Source: Acidimicrobiia bacterium (GTDB taxonomy: Bacteria; Actinomycetota; Acidimicrobiia; Spongiisociales; UBA11373). Taken from it: DNA of 32,607 bases. A program made the position numbers and the translations under genes. Below, in pieces: positions 24,550 through 32,095 of the stretch (position 1 is its first letter; each line of letters opens with the position of its first letter). The notes beneath the pieces are model-generated. The model did not search any database. It worked only from the letters and a program-made list of their open reading frames with translations, and was not told the origin of the DNA. The DNA lies in the NCBI GenBank assembly GCA_029263095.1, contig JAJCYA010000023.1:1-32607 (forward strand). Reading direction: 5' to 3'.

Positions 24550-26568
24550 TCATGGGTTCTCCCTTGATGCTCCGGTACGTCTGCGCCGGCGAGAGTCTGA
24601 TCGGGTGGGGTCGGGGGTGGTCGGCAATCCCACGACGCGGCGAAGGTTCGGGTACCGGTCTGATGTGTGCGGTATCGCCATCGCCTCCACGAAGCGCTCC
24701 TGAAACCTCTTTTCGATAGCGGTCTCCACCTTCTCGACGGTTCGGACGACTCGCTCGACCTCGGCCCGTTCTTCAACGCTGAGTAGCGCCATCAGGGCGC
24801 CAACACCTGCCGCGTTACCGGCCGACCGCACCGAGCCCAGGTCACAATCGGGGATCAAACCCAGCGTCATAGCGTACTGGCCGTCGATATGGCTTCCGAA
24901 GGCACCGGCCAGGCGGATTTCGTCAATCTGCGTGATGCCGAGGCGGTCCATCAGAAGTTGCACACCGGCCCGCAGCGCCGCCTTGGCCAGCTGGATGGCC
25001 CGCACATCGTTCTGTGTGACAAGCAGCCGGGGCTCGTCCATGAGCACGTAGGCGAATGTACGACCGTCGGCGATGATCCGGTCGCTACCGGGGCGAGCCT
25101 CGATAACGCCAGCCGCCGATAGCACACCGGCCAGGTACAGCTCGACGACCGTCTCGATGATGCCGGACCCACAGACTCCGGTGACGCCGGTTGTGGAGAT
25201 CGATTCTGCAAAGCCGTTTTCGTCCGACCAGAGTTCGCTCCCGATCACCTTCACCCGGGCCTCGAGAGTCTCGGGATCGATTCGCGCTCGTTCGACGGCA
25301 CCGGGAGCGGCTCGTTGTCCGTTCGATATCTGCGCACCTTCGAATGCAGGTCCGGTCGGACTCGACGCCGCCAGCAGCCGGTGGGAGTTACCGAGCACGA
25401 TCTCAGCATTCGTGCCGACGTCCACCAGCAACTGCACACGCTCGTCTCGATGTGGTCGCTCGGCGAGGATGCAAGCAGCAGTATCCGCGCCGACGTGACC
25501 GGCGATACACGGCAGCGCATAGACGCGGGCTCCGGCATTCACGCCGAAGTCGAGCTCGACTGCCGGCATGCGAATCGACTCGGTGGTGGCCAGGGTGAAC
25601 GGAGCAGTCCCCAACGGGGTGGGGTCGATGCCGAGCACGAGGTGATGCATGATCGGGTTTCCGACCAGGGTCAGTTCGAGGATGTCGGACGTCTCAACGC
25701 CGGCGCCGGCGCACAATTGCTCGATCAATTGGTTGAGCGTCTCTCGAATTGCCCTGGTCAGCTCGTGCTCGCCGCCCGGGTTCATCATGACGTAGGACAC
25801 ACGACTCATGAGATCCTCGCCGAATCGGATCTGCGGATTCATGGTCCCGGCCGAGGCCAAGATTTCGCCGGTCGACAGATCGGCGAGATGGCCGGCGACG
25901 GTGGTCGAGCCGACGTCGAATGCCACGCCGTAGGCGAGCTCGCGAAAGCCGGGCCAGACGGCGGTTACCTGGGCTTCGTCGTGAATGGCGACCGTCAAGC
26001 TGCCTTCGCCATCTGTGATCGCCCGATGAAGCCCGCGCAGTACGTGCGGATCGACGGAGAGCGGCGACAGACCCCACTCGGCTAGCAAGGCAGCCAGCAA
26101 CCGCTCCCGGTCCCCGATCGTGGCACCCAGGGCAGGGTCGGGAAGCTCTACGTAGTACAACCGTACCGCCGGGTCTACGTGCAGGGCCTCGACATGAACC
26201 TCTTTGCGCACGACCTGCTTGTGCACGCGGCTCATAGCAGGAACTTCGATGGCGACGTCGCCGAGCACCGTCGCGGCGCAACTGAGGCGCCGTGTCTTGG
26301 CGAGGTCCTTGCGGTCGGCATAGCTCTCCTCGGTGGAGCCGATCGGCGAAAGGTGTGACTCGTCGGTGTCGACACCGACGAAGGTTCCGGGGCTGATCTC
26401 TACCTGGCATCGGCCACAGATGCCACGTCCACCGCAAATCGAGTCGATATCGACTCCAAGGTTGCGGGCGGCATCCAGCACGGTCGTGCCCGGCGACACC
26501 CGTCCCCGCCGCCCCGAAGGCGTAAAGACTATCTGTGGATGGTTTGGCTCACTCAGGGCGTGCCTCAT
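24550..26568 (-). CDS. Corrinoid activation/regeneration protein, [2Fe-2S] + ASKHA domain (RACo-like, DUF4445)
   Basis: This protein is about 672 residues from ATG 26568, which has AGGAAG upstream; the frame is open further but there overlaps the methyltransferase gene deeply. The N-terminus is a plant-type [2Fe-2S] ferredoxin domain with cysteines 45, 51, 54 (CGGRGICGRC) and 97 (RRLSCAA). The rest is an ASKHA ATPase-like fold with FDVGSTTVAGHLADL, LLVDVGTNAEIVLGN, GVCGSGIIETVVELY and LAGAFGSHID. RACo-type enzymes use ATP to drive reduction of inactive Co(II) corrinoid to Co(I). That role fits the neighbouring corrinoid protein and methyltransferases. The start overlaps the upstream methyltransferase gene by 20 nt. 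Confidence 0.92.
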   Translation of the reverse strand: MRHALSEPNHPQIVFTPSGRRGRVSPGTTVLDAARNLGVDIDSICGGRGICGRCQVEISPGTFVGVDTDESHLSPIGSTEESYADRKDLAKTRRLSCAATVLGDVAIEVPAMSRVHKQVVRKEVHVEALHVDPAVRLYYVELPDPALGATIGDRERLLAALLAEWGLSPLSVDPHVLRGLHRAITDGEGSLTVAIHDEAQVTAVWPGFRELAYGVAFDVGSTTVAGHLADLSTGEILASAGTMNPQIRFGEDLMSRVSYVMMNPGGEHELTRAIRETLNQLIEQLCAGAGVETSDILELTLVGNPIMHHLVLGIDPTPLGTAPFTLATTESIRMPAVELDFGVNAGARVYALPCIAGHVGADTAACILAERPHRDERVQLLVDVGTNAEIVLGNSHRLLAASSPTGPAFEGAQISNGQRAAPGAVERARIDPETLEARVKVIGSELWSDENGFAESISTTGVTGVCGSGIIETVVELYLAGVLSAAGVIEARPGSDRIIADGRTFAYVLMDEPRLLVTQNDVRAIQLAKAALRAGVQLLMDRLGITQIDEIRLAGAFGSHIDGQYAMTLGLIPDCDLGSVRSAGNAAGVGALMALLSVEERAEVERVVRTVEKVETAIEKRFQERFVEAMAIPHTSDRYPNLRRVVGLPTTPDPTRSDSRRRRRTGASRENP

Positions 26569-27451
26569 TGCTTCGCTTCCTGCGCCGGCGATTCCGACCA
26601 GGTGTGGAGGGATCGCGGTGTGCCGCGATCCAACGGGCGCTGTTTCGGTCTTGGCCGGTGAGGACGTCACACGCCATCACCGCCTGCTTGATCTCGGTGT
26701 GCAGCGGATTGGTGATGGCCGACGTGAGCCCGCTGGCGATCATCATGGCCAGGAAGGCGCCGTTGATTCCGTTGCGGTTGGGCAGTCCAAAGCTGACGTT
26801 GGAAGCTCCGCAGGTGGTGTTCACGCCGAGCTCCGATCGCAGCCGCCGCACCAGATGGAACGCCTGCTGACCGGCGGTGCCCATTGCGCCGATTGGCATG
26901 ACGAGCGGATCGATGACGACGTCGCTTTTGGGTATTCCGTGATCGGCGGCCCGGTTGAGAATCTTGACGGCGACCTCGAAACGAACGTCCGGGTCCTGCG
27001 AGATGCCGGTTTCGTCGTTCGTGATGGCCACGACCGCAGCTCCGTGCTTGGCCACCAGGGGCAGCACGCGCTCCAGCCGATCCTCTTCGCCGGTCACCGA
27101 GTTGACAAGGGCCTTGCCCTGGTAGACGGCCAGTCCCGCCTCGAGAGCTCCGACAATGGATGAGTCGATGGATAGGGGCAAATCGGTGAGGGATTGAACC
27201 TGCCTCACGACTTTGGCCAGAAGTGCCGGCTCGTCGGCGAGCGGAATGCCCGCATTCACGTCGAGCATGTGCGCTCCGGCTTCGGCCTGGGCTAAAGCGT
27301 CGGCTTCGACCCGGCTGAAATCGCCCAGCTTCATCTCTTCGGCCAGGACTTTGCGACCGGTGGGATTGATCCGCTCGCCGATAATGACGAAGGGCCGTTC
27401 GAAGCCGATGACTGTCTCTCGGCTAGCAGAACTCACGACCGTGTCGGTCAC
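26549..27451 (-). CDS. Methyltetrahydrofolate:corrinoid methyltransferase (pterin-binding family)
   Basis: This pterin-binding-domain protein has about 300 residues and starts at GTG 27451, overlapping the preceding stop as GTGA, with GCGAGGG upstream. Motifs: VIIGERINPTGRK at the start, GAHMLDVNAGIP, LPLSIDSS, VNSVTGEEDRL and TTCGASNVSFGLPNR. These match MtgA/AcsE/MtvA-type enzymes and the pterin domain of MetH. They transfer a methyl group between Co(I)/Co(III)-corrinoid and tetrahydrofolate. In this operon it most likely takes the methyl from the corrinoid protein at 28372-29070 to give methyl-THF for the MetF-like protein. The C-terminal tail is basic and not recognised. Confidence 0.92.
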   Translation of the reverse strand: MTDTVVSSASRETVIGFERPFVIIGERINPTGRKVLAEEMKLGDFSRVEADALAQAEAGAHMLDVNAGIPLADEPALLAKVVRQVQSLTDLPLSIDSSIVGALEAGLAVYQGKALVNSVTGEEDRLERVLPLVAKHGAAVVAITNDETGISQDPDVRFEVAVKILNRAADHGIPKSDVVIDPLVMPIGAMGTAGQQAFHLVRRLRSELGVNTTCGASNVSFGLPNRNGINGAFLAMMIASGLTSAITNPLHTEIKQAVMACDVLTGQDRNSARWIAAHRDPSTPGRNRRRRKRSNEARPE

Positions 27452-27765
27452 ACGTTGCCCTCGCTCGTAGGTGTCCTTCCACGGTTGGCCGCGTACTGGT
27501 TCAGCGTTTCCTGCGGGAAGGCAGCGTCCAGGTCGCTGACGAGGCTCGCCGCCTCCGCCTCCAAGTCGCCTTCGAACTCCCGAACCTCTTGACGCCACTC
27601 GGCCAGATACTCGTCGGTCCCGGTCAACCCGGCCTCCATAGCCGCCCGGTCGATGGCGGCTTGGAAACGGGACGGTAATTCAACACGATGTGTCTCCCGC
27701 CTCTTCTTGGCGACGATCTGGGCGGGGATCTCCCTCCACAGGATCGTGATCAGCTTGGCGCTCAC
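27448..27765 (-). CDS. Small 'virulence factor'-family protein (uncharacterised, PF13769-like)
   Basis: This is a 105-residue soluble protein starting at GTG 27765. The recognisable pattern is an N-terminal ITILWREIPAQIVAKK, followed by ELPSRFQAAIDRAAMEAG and TDEYLAEWRQ. I associate this with the family labelled 'virulence factor' (PF13769), from memory; the name has no functional meaning here. No cysteine, signal peptide or membrane helix is visible. It overlaps the DUF1638 stop (GTGA) on one side and the methyltransferase start (GTGA) on the other, so it is tightly coupled to the corrinoid enzymes. A role as a small subunit or chaperone of the methyl-transfer system is possible but not shown. 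Confidence 0.75.
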   Translation of the reverse strand: MSAKLITILWREIPAQIVAKKRRETHRVELPSRFQAAIDRAAMEAGLTGTDEYLAEWRQEVREFEGDLEAEAASLVSDLDAAFPQETLNQYAANRGRTPTSEGNV

Positions 27766-28385
27766 GAGGCAGCGCCCACCGAGGTCAGATGGGAAAACGC
27801 CTCGCCGAGCTCCCCGTAGCCGGTATGGAGGCGCTCGAATTCGAGGCCGAGAGCGGCGGCGGCCGCTTGTGCCAGACGGGTGAGTGAAGGGTCATCGACC
27901 TGAGCCAGATACACAAGACGCCGGTAGTTGCCGAAATAGTCGCCGAGCAGCTCGGGATGGCGATCGAGACCCAGTCCACCGATGACGAGGCGTTCGAAGT
28001 GTCGAGCCAAGTAGTCGGTGAGGTAGAACGTGCCGGGCTCGGCTTCCTGGAGGTCGGCGAAGACGCCCGCGCCCGCATAGAACTCGTAGCAGTGGGCGCC
28101 CGGAAGCCGATCGATGCCTTCGCCTTCCAGCATTCGGTCGAGGGCTCCGCCCGTCCCACAATCGGCGTAGCCCACGAGGATACGTCCGTAGTCCGGACGG
28201 GCTCGCCAAATGCGCTCTTGGACTGCCGCCGGAATCCGTTCGGGGTGGTTGTGCAGCCATGCCGGAAGGCACTCAACGGTGAGCCAATCCAGGGAATTGA
28301 TCCCCGTGAGCTGGAGCAGCTCACGGGCAAGCGCTCCGCATCCGATCACGAGGATCCGGCTGTTTATGGCCTCAGAGTTCGCCAC
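27762..28385 (-). CDS. DUF1638-family protein in corrinoid operon
   Basis: This 207-residue protein starts at GTG 28385, overlapping the corrinoid gene by 14 nt. DUF1638 features are visible: ILVIGCGALARELL, then LPAWLHNHPERIP, ILVGYADCGTGGALD, and GAHCYEFYAG. The conserved cysteines (ACG-like IGCG, DCGTGG, HCYEF) look as if they could bind a metal or cofactor. No enzymatic role is established that I know of. I recall members of this family near corrinoid methyltransferase genes in other bacteria. Here it is the second gene of the operon, directly after the corrinoid protein, so it may help load, protect or sense the corrinoid. Confidence 0.85.
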   Translation of the reverse strand: MANSEAINSRILVIGCGALARELLQLTGINSLDWLTVECLPAWLHNHPERIPAAVQERIWRARPDYGRILVGYADCGTGGALDRMLEGEGIDRLPGAHCYEFYAGAGVFADLQEAEPGTFYLTDYLARHFERLVIGGLGLDRHPELLGDYFGNYRRLVYLAQVDDPSLTRLAQAAAAALGLEFERLHTGYGELGEAFSHLTSVGAAS

Positions 28386-29070
28386 GGCGCTTTTTCACGA
28401 GCGTGGATGCCGTGTCGGCCGCCACTGCGGCGTCACGACAATAGGCATCGGCACCGACTGCCTCGCCAAACTCCTCGTTGAGGGGAGCGCCGCCCACCAG
28501 GACGATGTAGTCGTCGCGGATGCGACGCTTCACCATCTCGTCGACTACGACCTTCATGTAGGGCATGGTGGTGGTGAGCAAGGCCGACATTCCCAGGATG
28601 ACCGGCCGGTGTTCCTCGAGGGCCGCCAGATACTCGTCGACGTCGGTATTGATTCCGAGATCGATGACTTCGAAGCCAGCTCCTTCCAGCATGATGGCGA
28701 CGAGGTTCTTGCCGATGTCATGGATATCGCCCTTGACGGTGCCGATCACGACCTTTCCGATCGGCTCGGCGCCGACCTCGGCGAGAAGGGGCCGCAGGAT
28801 TTCCATGCCCACCTTCATGGCATTGGCGGCCAGCAGCACCTCTGGTACGAACAGGATTCCGTCCCGGAAGTCCTGGCCGACGATCCGCATGCCCTGGACG
28901 AGAGCATCCTCGAGCACCTGTTCCGGCCCCCACCCACGCGCAAGCAGAATCTGGGTGCCCTCCGCGATCTCGTCTTTGAGGCCGTCGTAGAGGTCGTCGT
29001 GCATCTGCAGAGCGAGCTCGTCATCGCCCAGCGCCGATAGGACTATGTCATCGTCATGTTCGTCCGGCAC
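28372..29070 (-). CDS. Corrinoid (B12-binding) methyl-carrier protein
   Basis: This 232-residue protein is of the MtbC/MttC/MtgC type. An N-terminal helical cap domain (about residues 15-100) with FVPEVLLAANAMKVGM is followed by the Rossmann B12-binding domain. Its signature GDIHDIGKN (Asp115, His117, Gly120) supplies the lower cobalt ligand, with SALLTTT and VGGAPLN completing the DxHxxG...S-L...GG pattern. It carries the methyl group between an MttB-type protein and the THF methyltransferase. The GTG at 29070 has GGGAGGG 2-3 nt upstream, a tight spacing. It is the first gene of the minus-strand operon running to 23608. Confidence 0.93.
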   Translation of the reverse strand: MPDEHDDDIVLSALGDDELALQMHDDLYDGLKDEIAEGTQILLARGWGPEQVLEDALVQGMRIVGQDFRDGILFVPEVLLAANAMKVGMEILRPLLAEVGAEPIGKVVIGTVKGDIHDIGKNLVAIMLEGAGFEVIDLGINTDVDEYLAALEEHRPVILGMSALLTTTMPYMKVVVDEMVKRRIRDDYIVLVGGAPLNEEFGEAVGADAYCRDAAVAADTASTLVKKRRGEL

Positions 29071-29295
29071 AGCCCTCCCAAATCCGCATCGTCAAACGGC
29101 ACTGCAGAATAGAATCACAATAGGATACGGCCCGCCGAAGACTCCTGCCGACAGCGCGGAACAGAAACCGCCTGGTCAGGCGGTCGTCAGCTCCACGAAA
29201 GAGGAAGCACCCGCCACCGAAATGCCGGGGCGGACTGCCCACTCCAAACGTCCGGGAACCGGGAAACTGCAGAATGGAGTTCGAATAGTGTCCCG
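29071..29295 (-). promoter_or_regulatory. Leader/control region of the corrinoid operon
   Basis: Read on the minus strand, two direct copies of a CTATT(n)ATTCTGCAG element lie at 29267-29287 and 29102-29122, spaced 165 bp. Between them, ACCGCCT (29167-29173) and AGGCGGT (29178-29184) form a perfect 7-bp stem with a 4-nt loop, and on the minus strand it is followed by TTTCTGTT, resembling a weak intrinsic terminator about 97 nt before the GTG. No B12, glycine or THF riboswitch was recognised. The arrangement could be an operator pair plus an attenuator (inference). Confidence 0.45.
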
Positions 29296-29490
29296 TCACC
29301 TCCACCAAGGTTTCTTCCCGTTCGAGTCCTGATCGGCCTCGAACGGTTCAACGAGGCTTGAGCGGGGCGGGGTGCTGCGGCTCTTGCTCCCTGCGAGCTG
29401 GCGTGCTGTGGCGGTTTGGTGGGTCTGCTGCGGTGACCCTGTGGCCGGGCGCTGAAGGCTCAACCCCCTCACCTCCACTCAGGCATCTCT
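29296..29490. repeat. Diverged tandem repeat (right copy of the left-end repeat)
   Basis: The sequence beginning TCACCTCCAC at 29296 recurs at 29469, giving a period of 173. Across the unit it aligns with the repeat at 1-298: GAACGGTTC plus ACGAGG, the GCTGTGG...GGTTTGG segment, and a 22-base identical block at 29469-29490. The palindrome of the left copy is replaced by a longer hairpin, GTTCGAG (29320-29326) with CTCGAAC (29338-29344). Both repeats have the same orientation. No gene lies in 29071-29545. Confidence 0.75.
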
Positions 29491-29545
29491 CCCCCTTATG
29501 AGTCGGGTTGCGCGAGCGGAGCGAGCCTCATGGGATGATGAGCAG

Positions 29546-30019
29546 ATGCGGGTTGCGCTGATCTCGGACATTCACGGCAACACCGTGGCGCTGGATGCGG
29601 TGCTGGAGGACGTAGCTCGGCGGGACATCGATCTGATTCTGTGCCTGGGCGACCTTGCGGCCTTTGGCCCCGATCCGGCGGGCGCAGTGGAGCGCATCGC
29701 CGAACTCAGCTGTTTGACCGCGGTGGGTAACACCGACCTCGACATGACCAACGTGCCCGACTGGTGGGACGACCCTGCTGCGGTCGGTGCCCCCGCACCG
29801 ACGGAGCGTGTCGTTGCGATCAACCGTTGGTGCGCCACCCAGCTGTCAGCCGACCACATGGGTTTCCTTGCCGGTTTGCCGACGACGGTCGAGGTGGATC
29901 TCGGGGTTGCGGGGCGCTTGCTCGGGTTTCATGGTTCGCAGTGGACTCCAAGACCCGATTGGACCGTTCCCACCGTGCTTCCGAAGGGTTGGGACCGAGT
30001 GAAGGGGTTATCCGGCTGA
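29546..30019 (+). pseudogene. C-terminally truncated metallophosphoesterase
   Basis: Starting at ATG 29546, the protein has 157 residues and opens as a calcineurin-like phosphoesterase: MRVALISDIHGN (Asp/His metal ligands), LILCLGDLAAFGPDP (the GD motif) and AVGNTD (the GN motif). It reaches a late LLGFHGSQ segment but then diverges and stops. The family's terminal GHTH-type motif and about 80 residues are missing, as complete homologues are usually near 240 residues. No continuation was found in the other plus frames. It is likely inactive. The upstream in-frame ATG at 29498 lies next to the repeat and is less likely. Confidence 0.7.
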
Positions 30020-30096
30020 GCGGCTGCACTTGACGGAGCCGGGACGGTCAGGCCGGGGGTCCGGTACGTGTCACACCCAAGTCGTATGTTTGATGG

Positions 30097-31197
30097 ATGG
30101 TGACGATGCGGGCCGATGTGGCCCAGAATTGGAGTGAGACCCCCGTCGATGAACTCGTGAGATTGTCGCTCGAGGTCACGATGCTCCAGGCCAGAGTGAC
30201 CGACCTGGTGGGTCGGATCGATGCTGATGGCTGGTTTGAGGATGCCGGGTACTTGAGCACAGCGGCGTTGCTCCGAGATCGAGTCGGTGTTTCCGCCACC
30301 GAGGCTTCACGACAGGTCGGTGAGGCCCGTGCGTTGCGGCATCATGCCGGGATCGCTGAGGCGTACTCGTCGGCTCAGATCGATCGGCCGCGAGTAGCGA
30401 TCCTGCTCGCCGCGTCACGGGTGGCGCCCGAAGCGTTCGATCGCGACACTCGACTACTGGTCGATACCGTGTCGGGTCTGTCGATGAAGGACTCGTGTCG
30501 GGCGCTCGATTATTGGAAACAGGCCGCCGATCAGAGTGCGGCGGAGTTTGATGCCGAGCGCTCCCATGCGCGGCGTCGGCTGCACGCTTCTGTGACGTTG
30601 GGTGGAATGGTTCGAATCGACGGTGAGCTGGACCCCGCGGGCGGCCAGACTGTGCTGACCGCGTTGAGGTCCCTGACCGATCCCCTGCAACTCGATCCCG
30701 ACGACACTTGCACTCCAGCCCAGCGGCGCGCCGATGCGCTGGTTGACATCTGTGCCGATCATCTCACCCACACCAACACTGCAGTGACCGGTGCGTTTCG
30801 GCCACAGGTATCGGTGATCGTCGCGCTCGAAGCACTCGAGGGCGGCGCAGCCCAGCCGTGTGAGTTCGACGACGGGGTTGTGATTACCCCTGAGACGGCA
30901 CGCCGGATCGCCTGCGATTCGTCAATCAGCCGAGTGATCGTTCGTGGCGAGTCAGAGACCCTCGACGTCGGTCGAGCGACCCGCACCGTCCCCGCTGCAC
31001 TTCGTAAGGCGCTGATCATCAGGGATCGCCACTGCCGATTCGCCGGCTGTGAGCGGCCACATCGATGGTGCGACGCCCACCATCTTCAGCACTGGGCCGA
31101 TGGTGGATCGACCAATCTCGACAACCTCATCCTGCTGTGCCGTCGGCATCACCGAGCTGTGCACGAAGGCCGTGCCGAGTTGCCGAGGTTGGAGTGA
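30097..31197 (+). CDS. DUF222 / HNH endonuclease domain protein (13E12 repeat family)
   Basis: This 366-residue protein has the two-part layout of the actinobacterial 13E12 family. An N-terminal DUF222 region (about residues 10-280) contains LSTAALLRDRVGVS, ARALRH and GELDPAGGQTVLTAL. A C-terminal HNH nuclease module follows: CRFAGCERPHRWCDAHHLQHW, then GGSTNLDNLILLCRRHH, read here in parts, with CxxC-type zinc ligands. Such genes are often present in many dispersed copies; some are thought to be mobile or associated with introns and inteins, but the function is unknown. It follows the truncated phosphoesterase by 77 bp and may mark a rearranged spot. Confidence 0.9.
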   Translation: MVTMRADVAQNWSETPVDELVRLSLEVTMLQARVTDLVGRIDADGWFEDAGYLSTAALLRDRVGVSATEASRQVGEARALRHHAGIAEAYSSAQIDRPRVAILLAASRVAPEAFDRDTRLLVDTVSGLSMKDSCRALDYWKQAADQSAAEFDAERSHARRRLHASVTLGGMVRIDGELDPAGGQTVLTALRSLTDPLQLDPDDTCTPAQRRADALVDICADHLTHTNTAVTGAFRPQVSVIVALEALEGGAAQPCEFDDGVVITPETARRIACDSSISRVIVRGESETLDVGRATRTVPAALRKALIIRDRHCRFAGCERPHRWCDAHHLQHWADGGSTNLDNLILLCRRHHRAVHEGRAELPRLE

Positions 31198-31256
31198 ATC
31201 GGACCCCGCGGCAGCGGGTCGGACCCGTGGATCGCAGCTAGCTCGAACCGACCCAG

Positions 31257-32045
31257 CTATCCGGACGGAACCGCCGGACTCAGCTCTGCGGCCAGCAGGC
31301 GCGCCAGCTTGGATCGCAGACTCCCGTCGAGCGGCCCGTCGCGGCGCAAACGCCTTCTGAGGGCTTGGGGCCACAGCACATGGACGTTATCGACCGTGAA
31401 TGTTGGATCCAGCAAACCCCAATCGCTCTGGACGAAACACAAGACGGGGACGATCGGCACGCCTCGTGACCAGTCGAGTTGATCGATCGCGGCGCGAACG
31501 GCTGCAATCTGGTGGTCCATCCCGGTGACAAGCTTGGTTTGGTCCTTGCCGTCAACGATGAGGTGTTCGGTGCGCCAACGCAAGAAGCCATCGACTCGGC
31601 GTTCGACCTTGCCGGTGTAGTTCTTGGCATCGATGACGTAGATCCCAGAGGGAGCGATGGCGAGATGGTCGATGTTGGCCCGACTCCCCGGAATGGCGCG
31701 GTCATCCAATACGACGATCCGTCCTTTGCCGACTTCCTTGTGGAGGACCTTTGACAGGTGGCGTTCGCCGTCGGCGCCCTTTCGCCACGCATCGGTGGAA
31801 CGTTTGTTGTGGTCGGGACGGCTGGCGCGGCGGTCGTGTTCGGCTTGTGCCGAGCCACCAGCGGTGCCTCGTAGCTCTGGATCGACTTCGGCGAATGGAT
31901 CGGCTGGATTCTCCGCATCACATACGAGGCAAGCTGCGTTGTGGCTCGCCGAATCCCACCGAGCCTTGGTACCGCGAGGAAGGTCCCGTTCACATCGGTG
32001 ACAGGACGTTGGGTACCTGAGACGGAGAAGACGGTTGGTGGTCAC
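31257..32045 (-). CDS. NERD-domain nuclease-related protein with N-terminal zinc-binding motif
   Basis: This 262-residue protein starts at GTG 32045. The N-terminus has two cysteine pairs (CHRCE at about 15-19 and CLVCD at about 39-43), likely a zinc ribbon. A charged linker follows, then a NERD (nuclease-related) domain from about residue 90: GADGERHLSKVL, IDHLAIAPSGIYVIDAKNYTGKV, and a later VPVLCFVQSDWG. The Asp...DAKNY pattern resembles the PD-(D/E)xK active site with (D/E)xK as DAK. NERD proteins are presumed DNA-processing or signalling proteins; the role here is unknown. It converges with the HNH gene; a GC-rich imperfect hairpin at 31204-31220 between them may terminate both. Confidence 0.87.
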   Translation of the reverse strand: MTTNRLLRLRYPTSCHRCERDLPRGTKARWDSASHNAACLVCDAENPADPFAEVDPELRGTAGGSAQAEHDRRASRPDHNKRSTDAWRKGADGERHLSKVLHKEVGKGRIVVLDDRAIPGSRANIDHLAIAPSGIYVIDAKNYTGKVERRVDGFLRWRTEHLIVDGKDQTKLVTGMDHQIAAVRAAIDQLDWSRGVPIVPVLCFVQSDWGLLDPTFTVDNVHVLWPQALRRRLRRDGPLDGSLRSKLARLLAAELSPAVPSG

Positions 32046-32095
32046 CTACCGATGATCGGCCGACTGTTACCAAATCTTGAGACTGCCGGGAGCCC

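Noticed and set aside
29071-29295. Cobalamin, glycine or THF riboswitch ahead of the corrinoid operon
   Set aside because: No B12 box (GCCACTG) and no known aptamer core could be matched by eye; only a hairpin and direct repeats remain.
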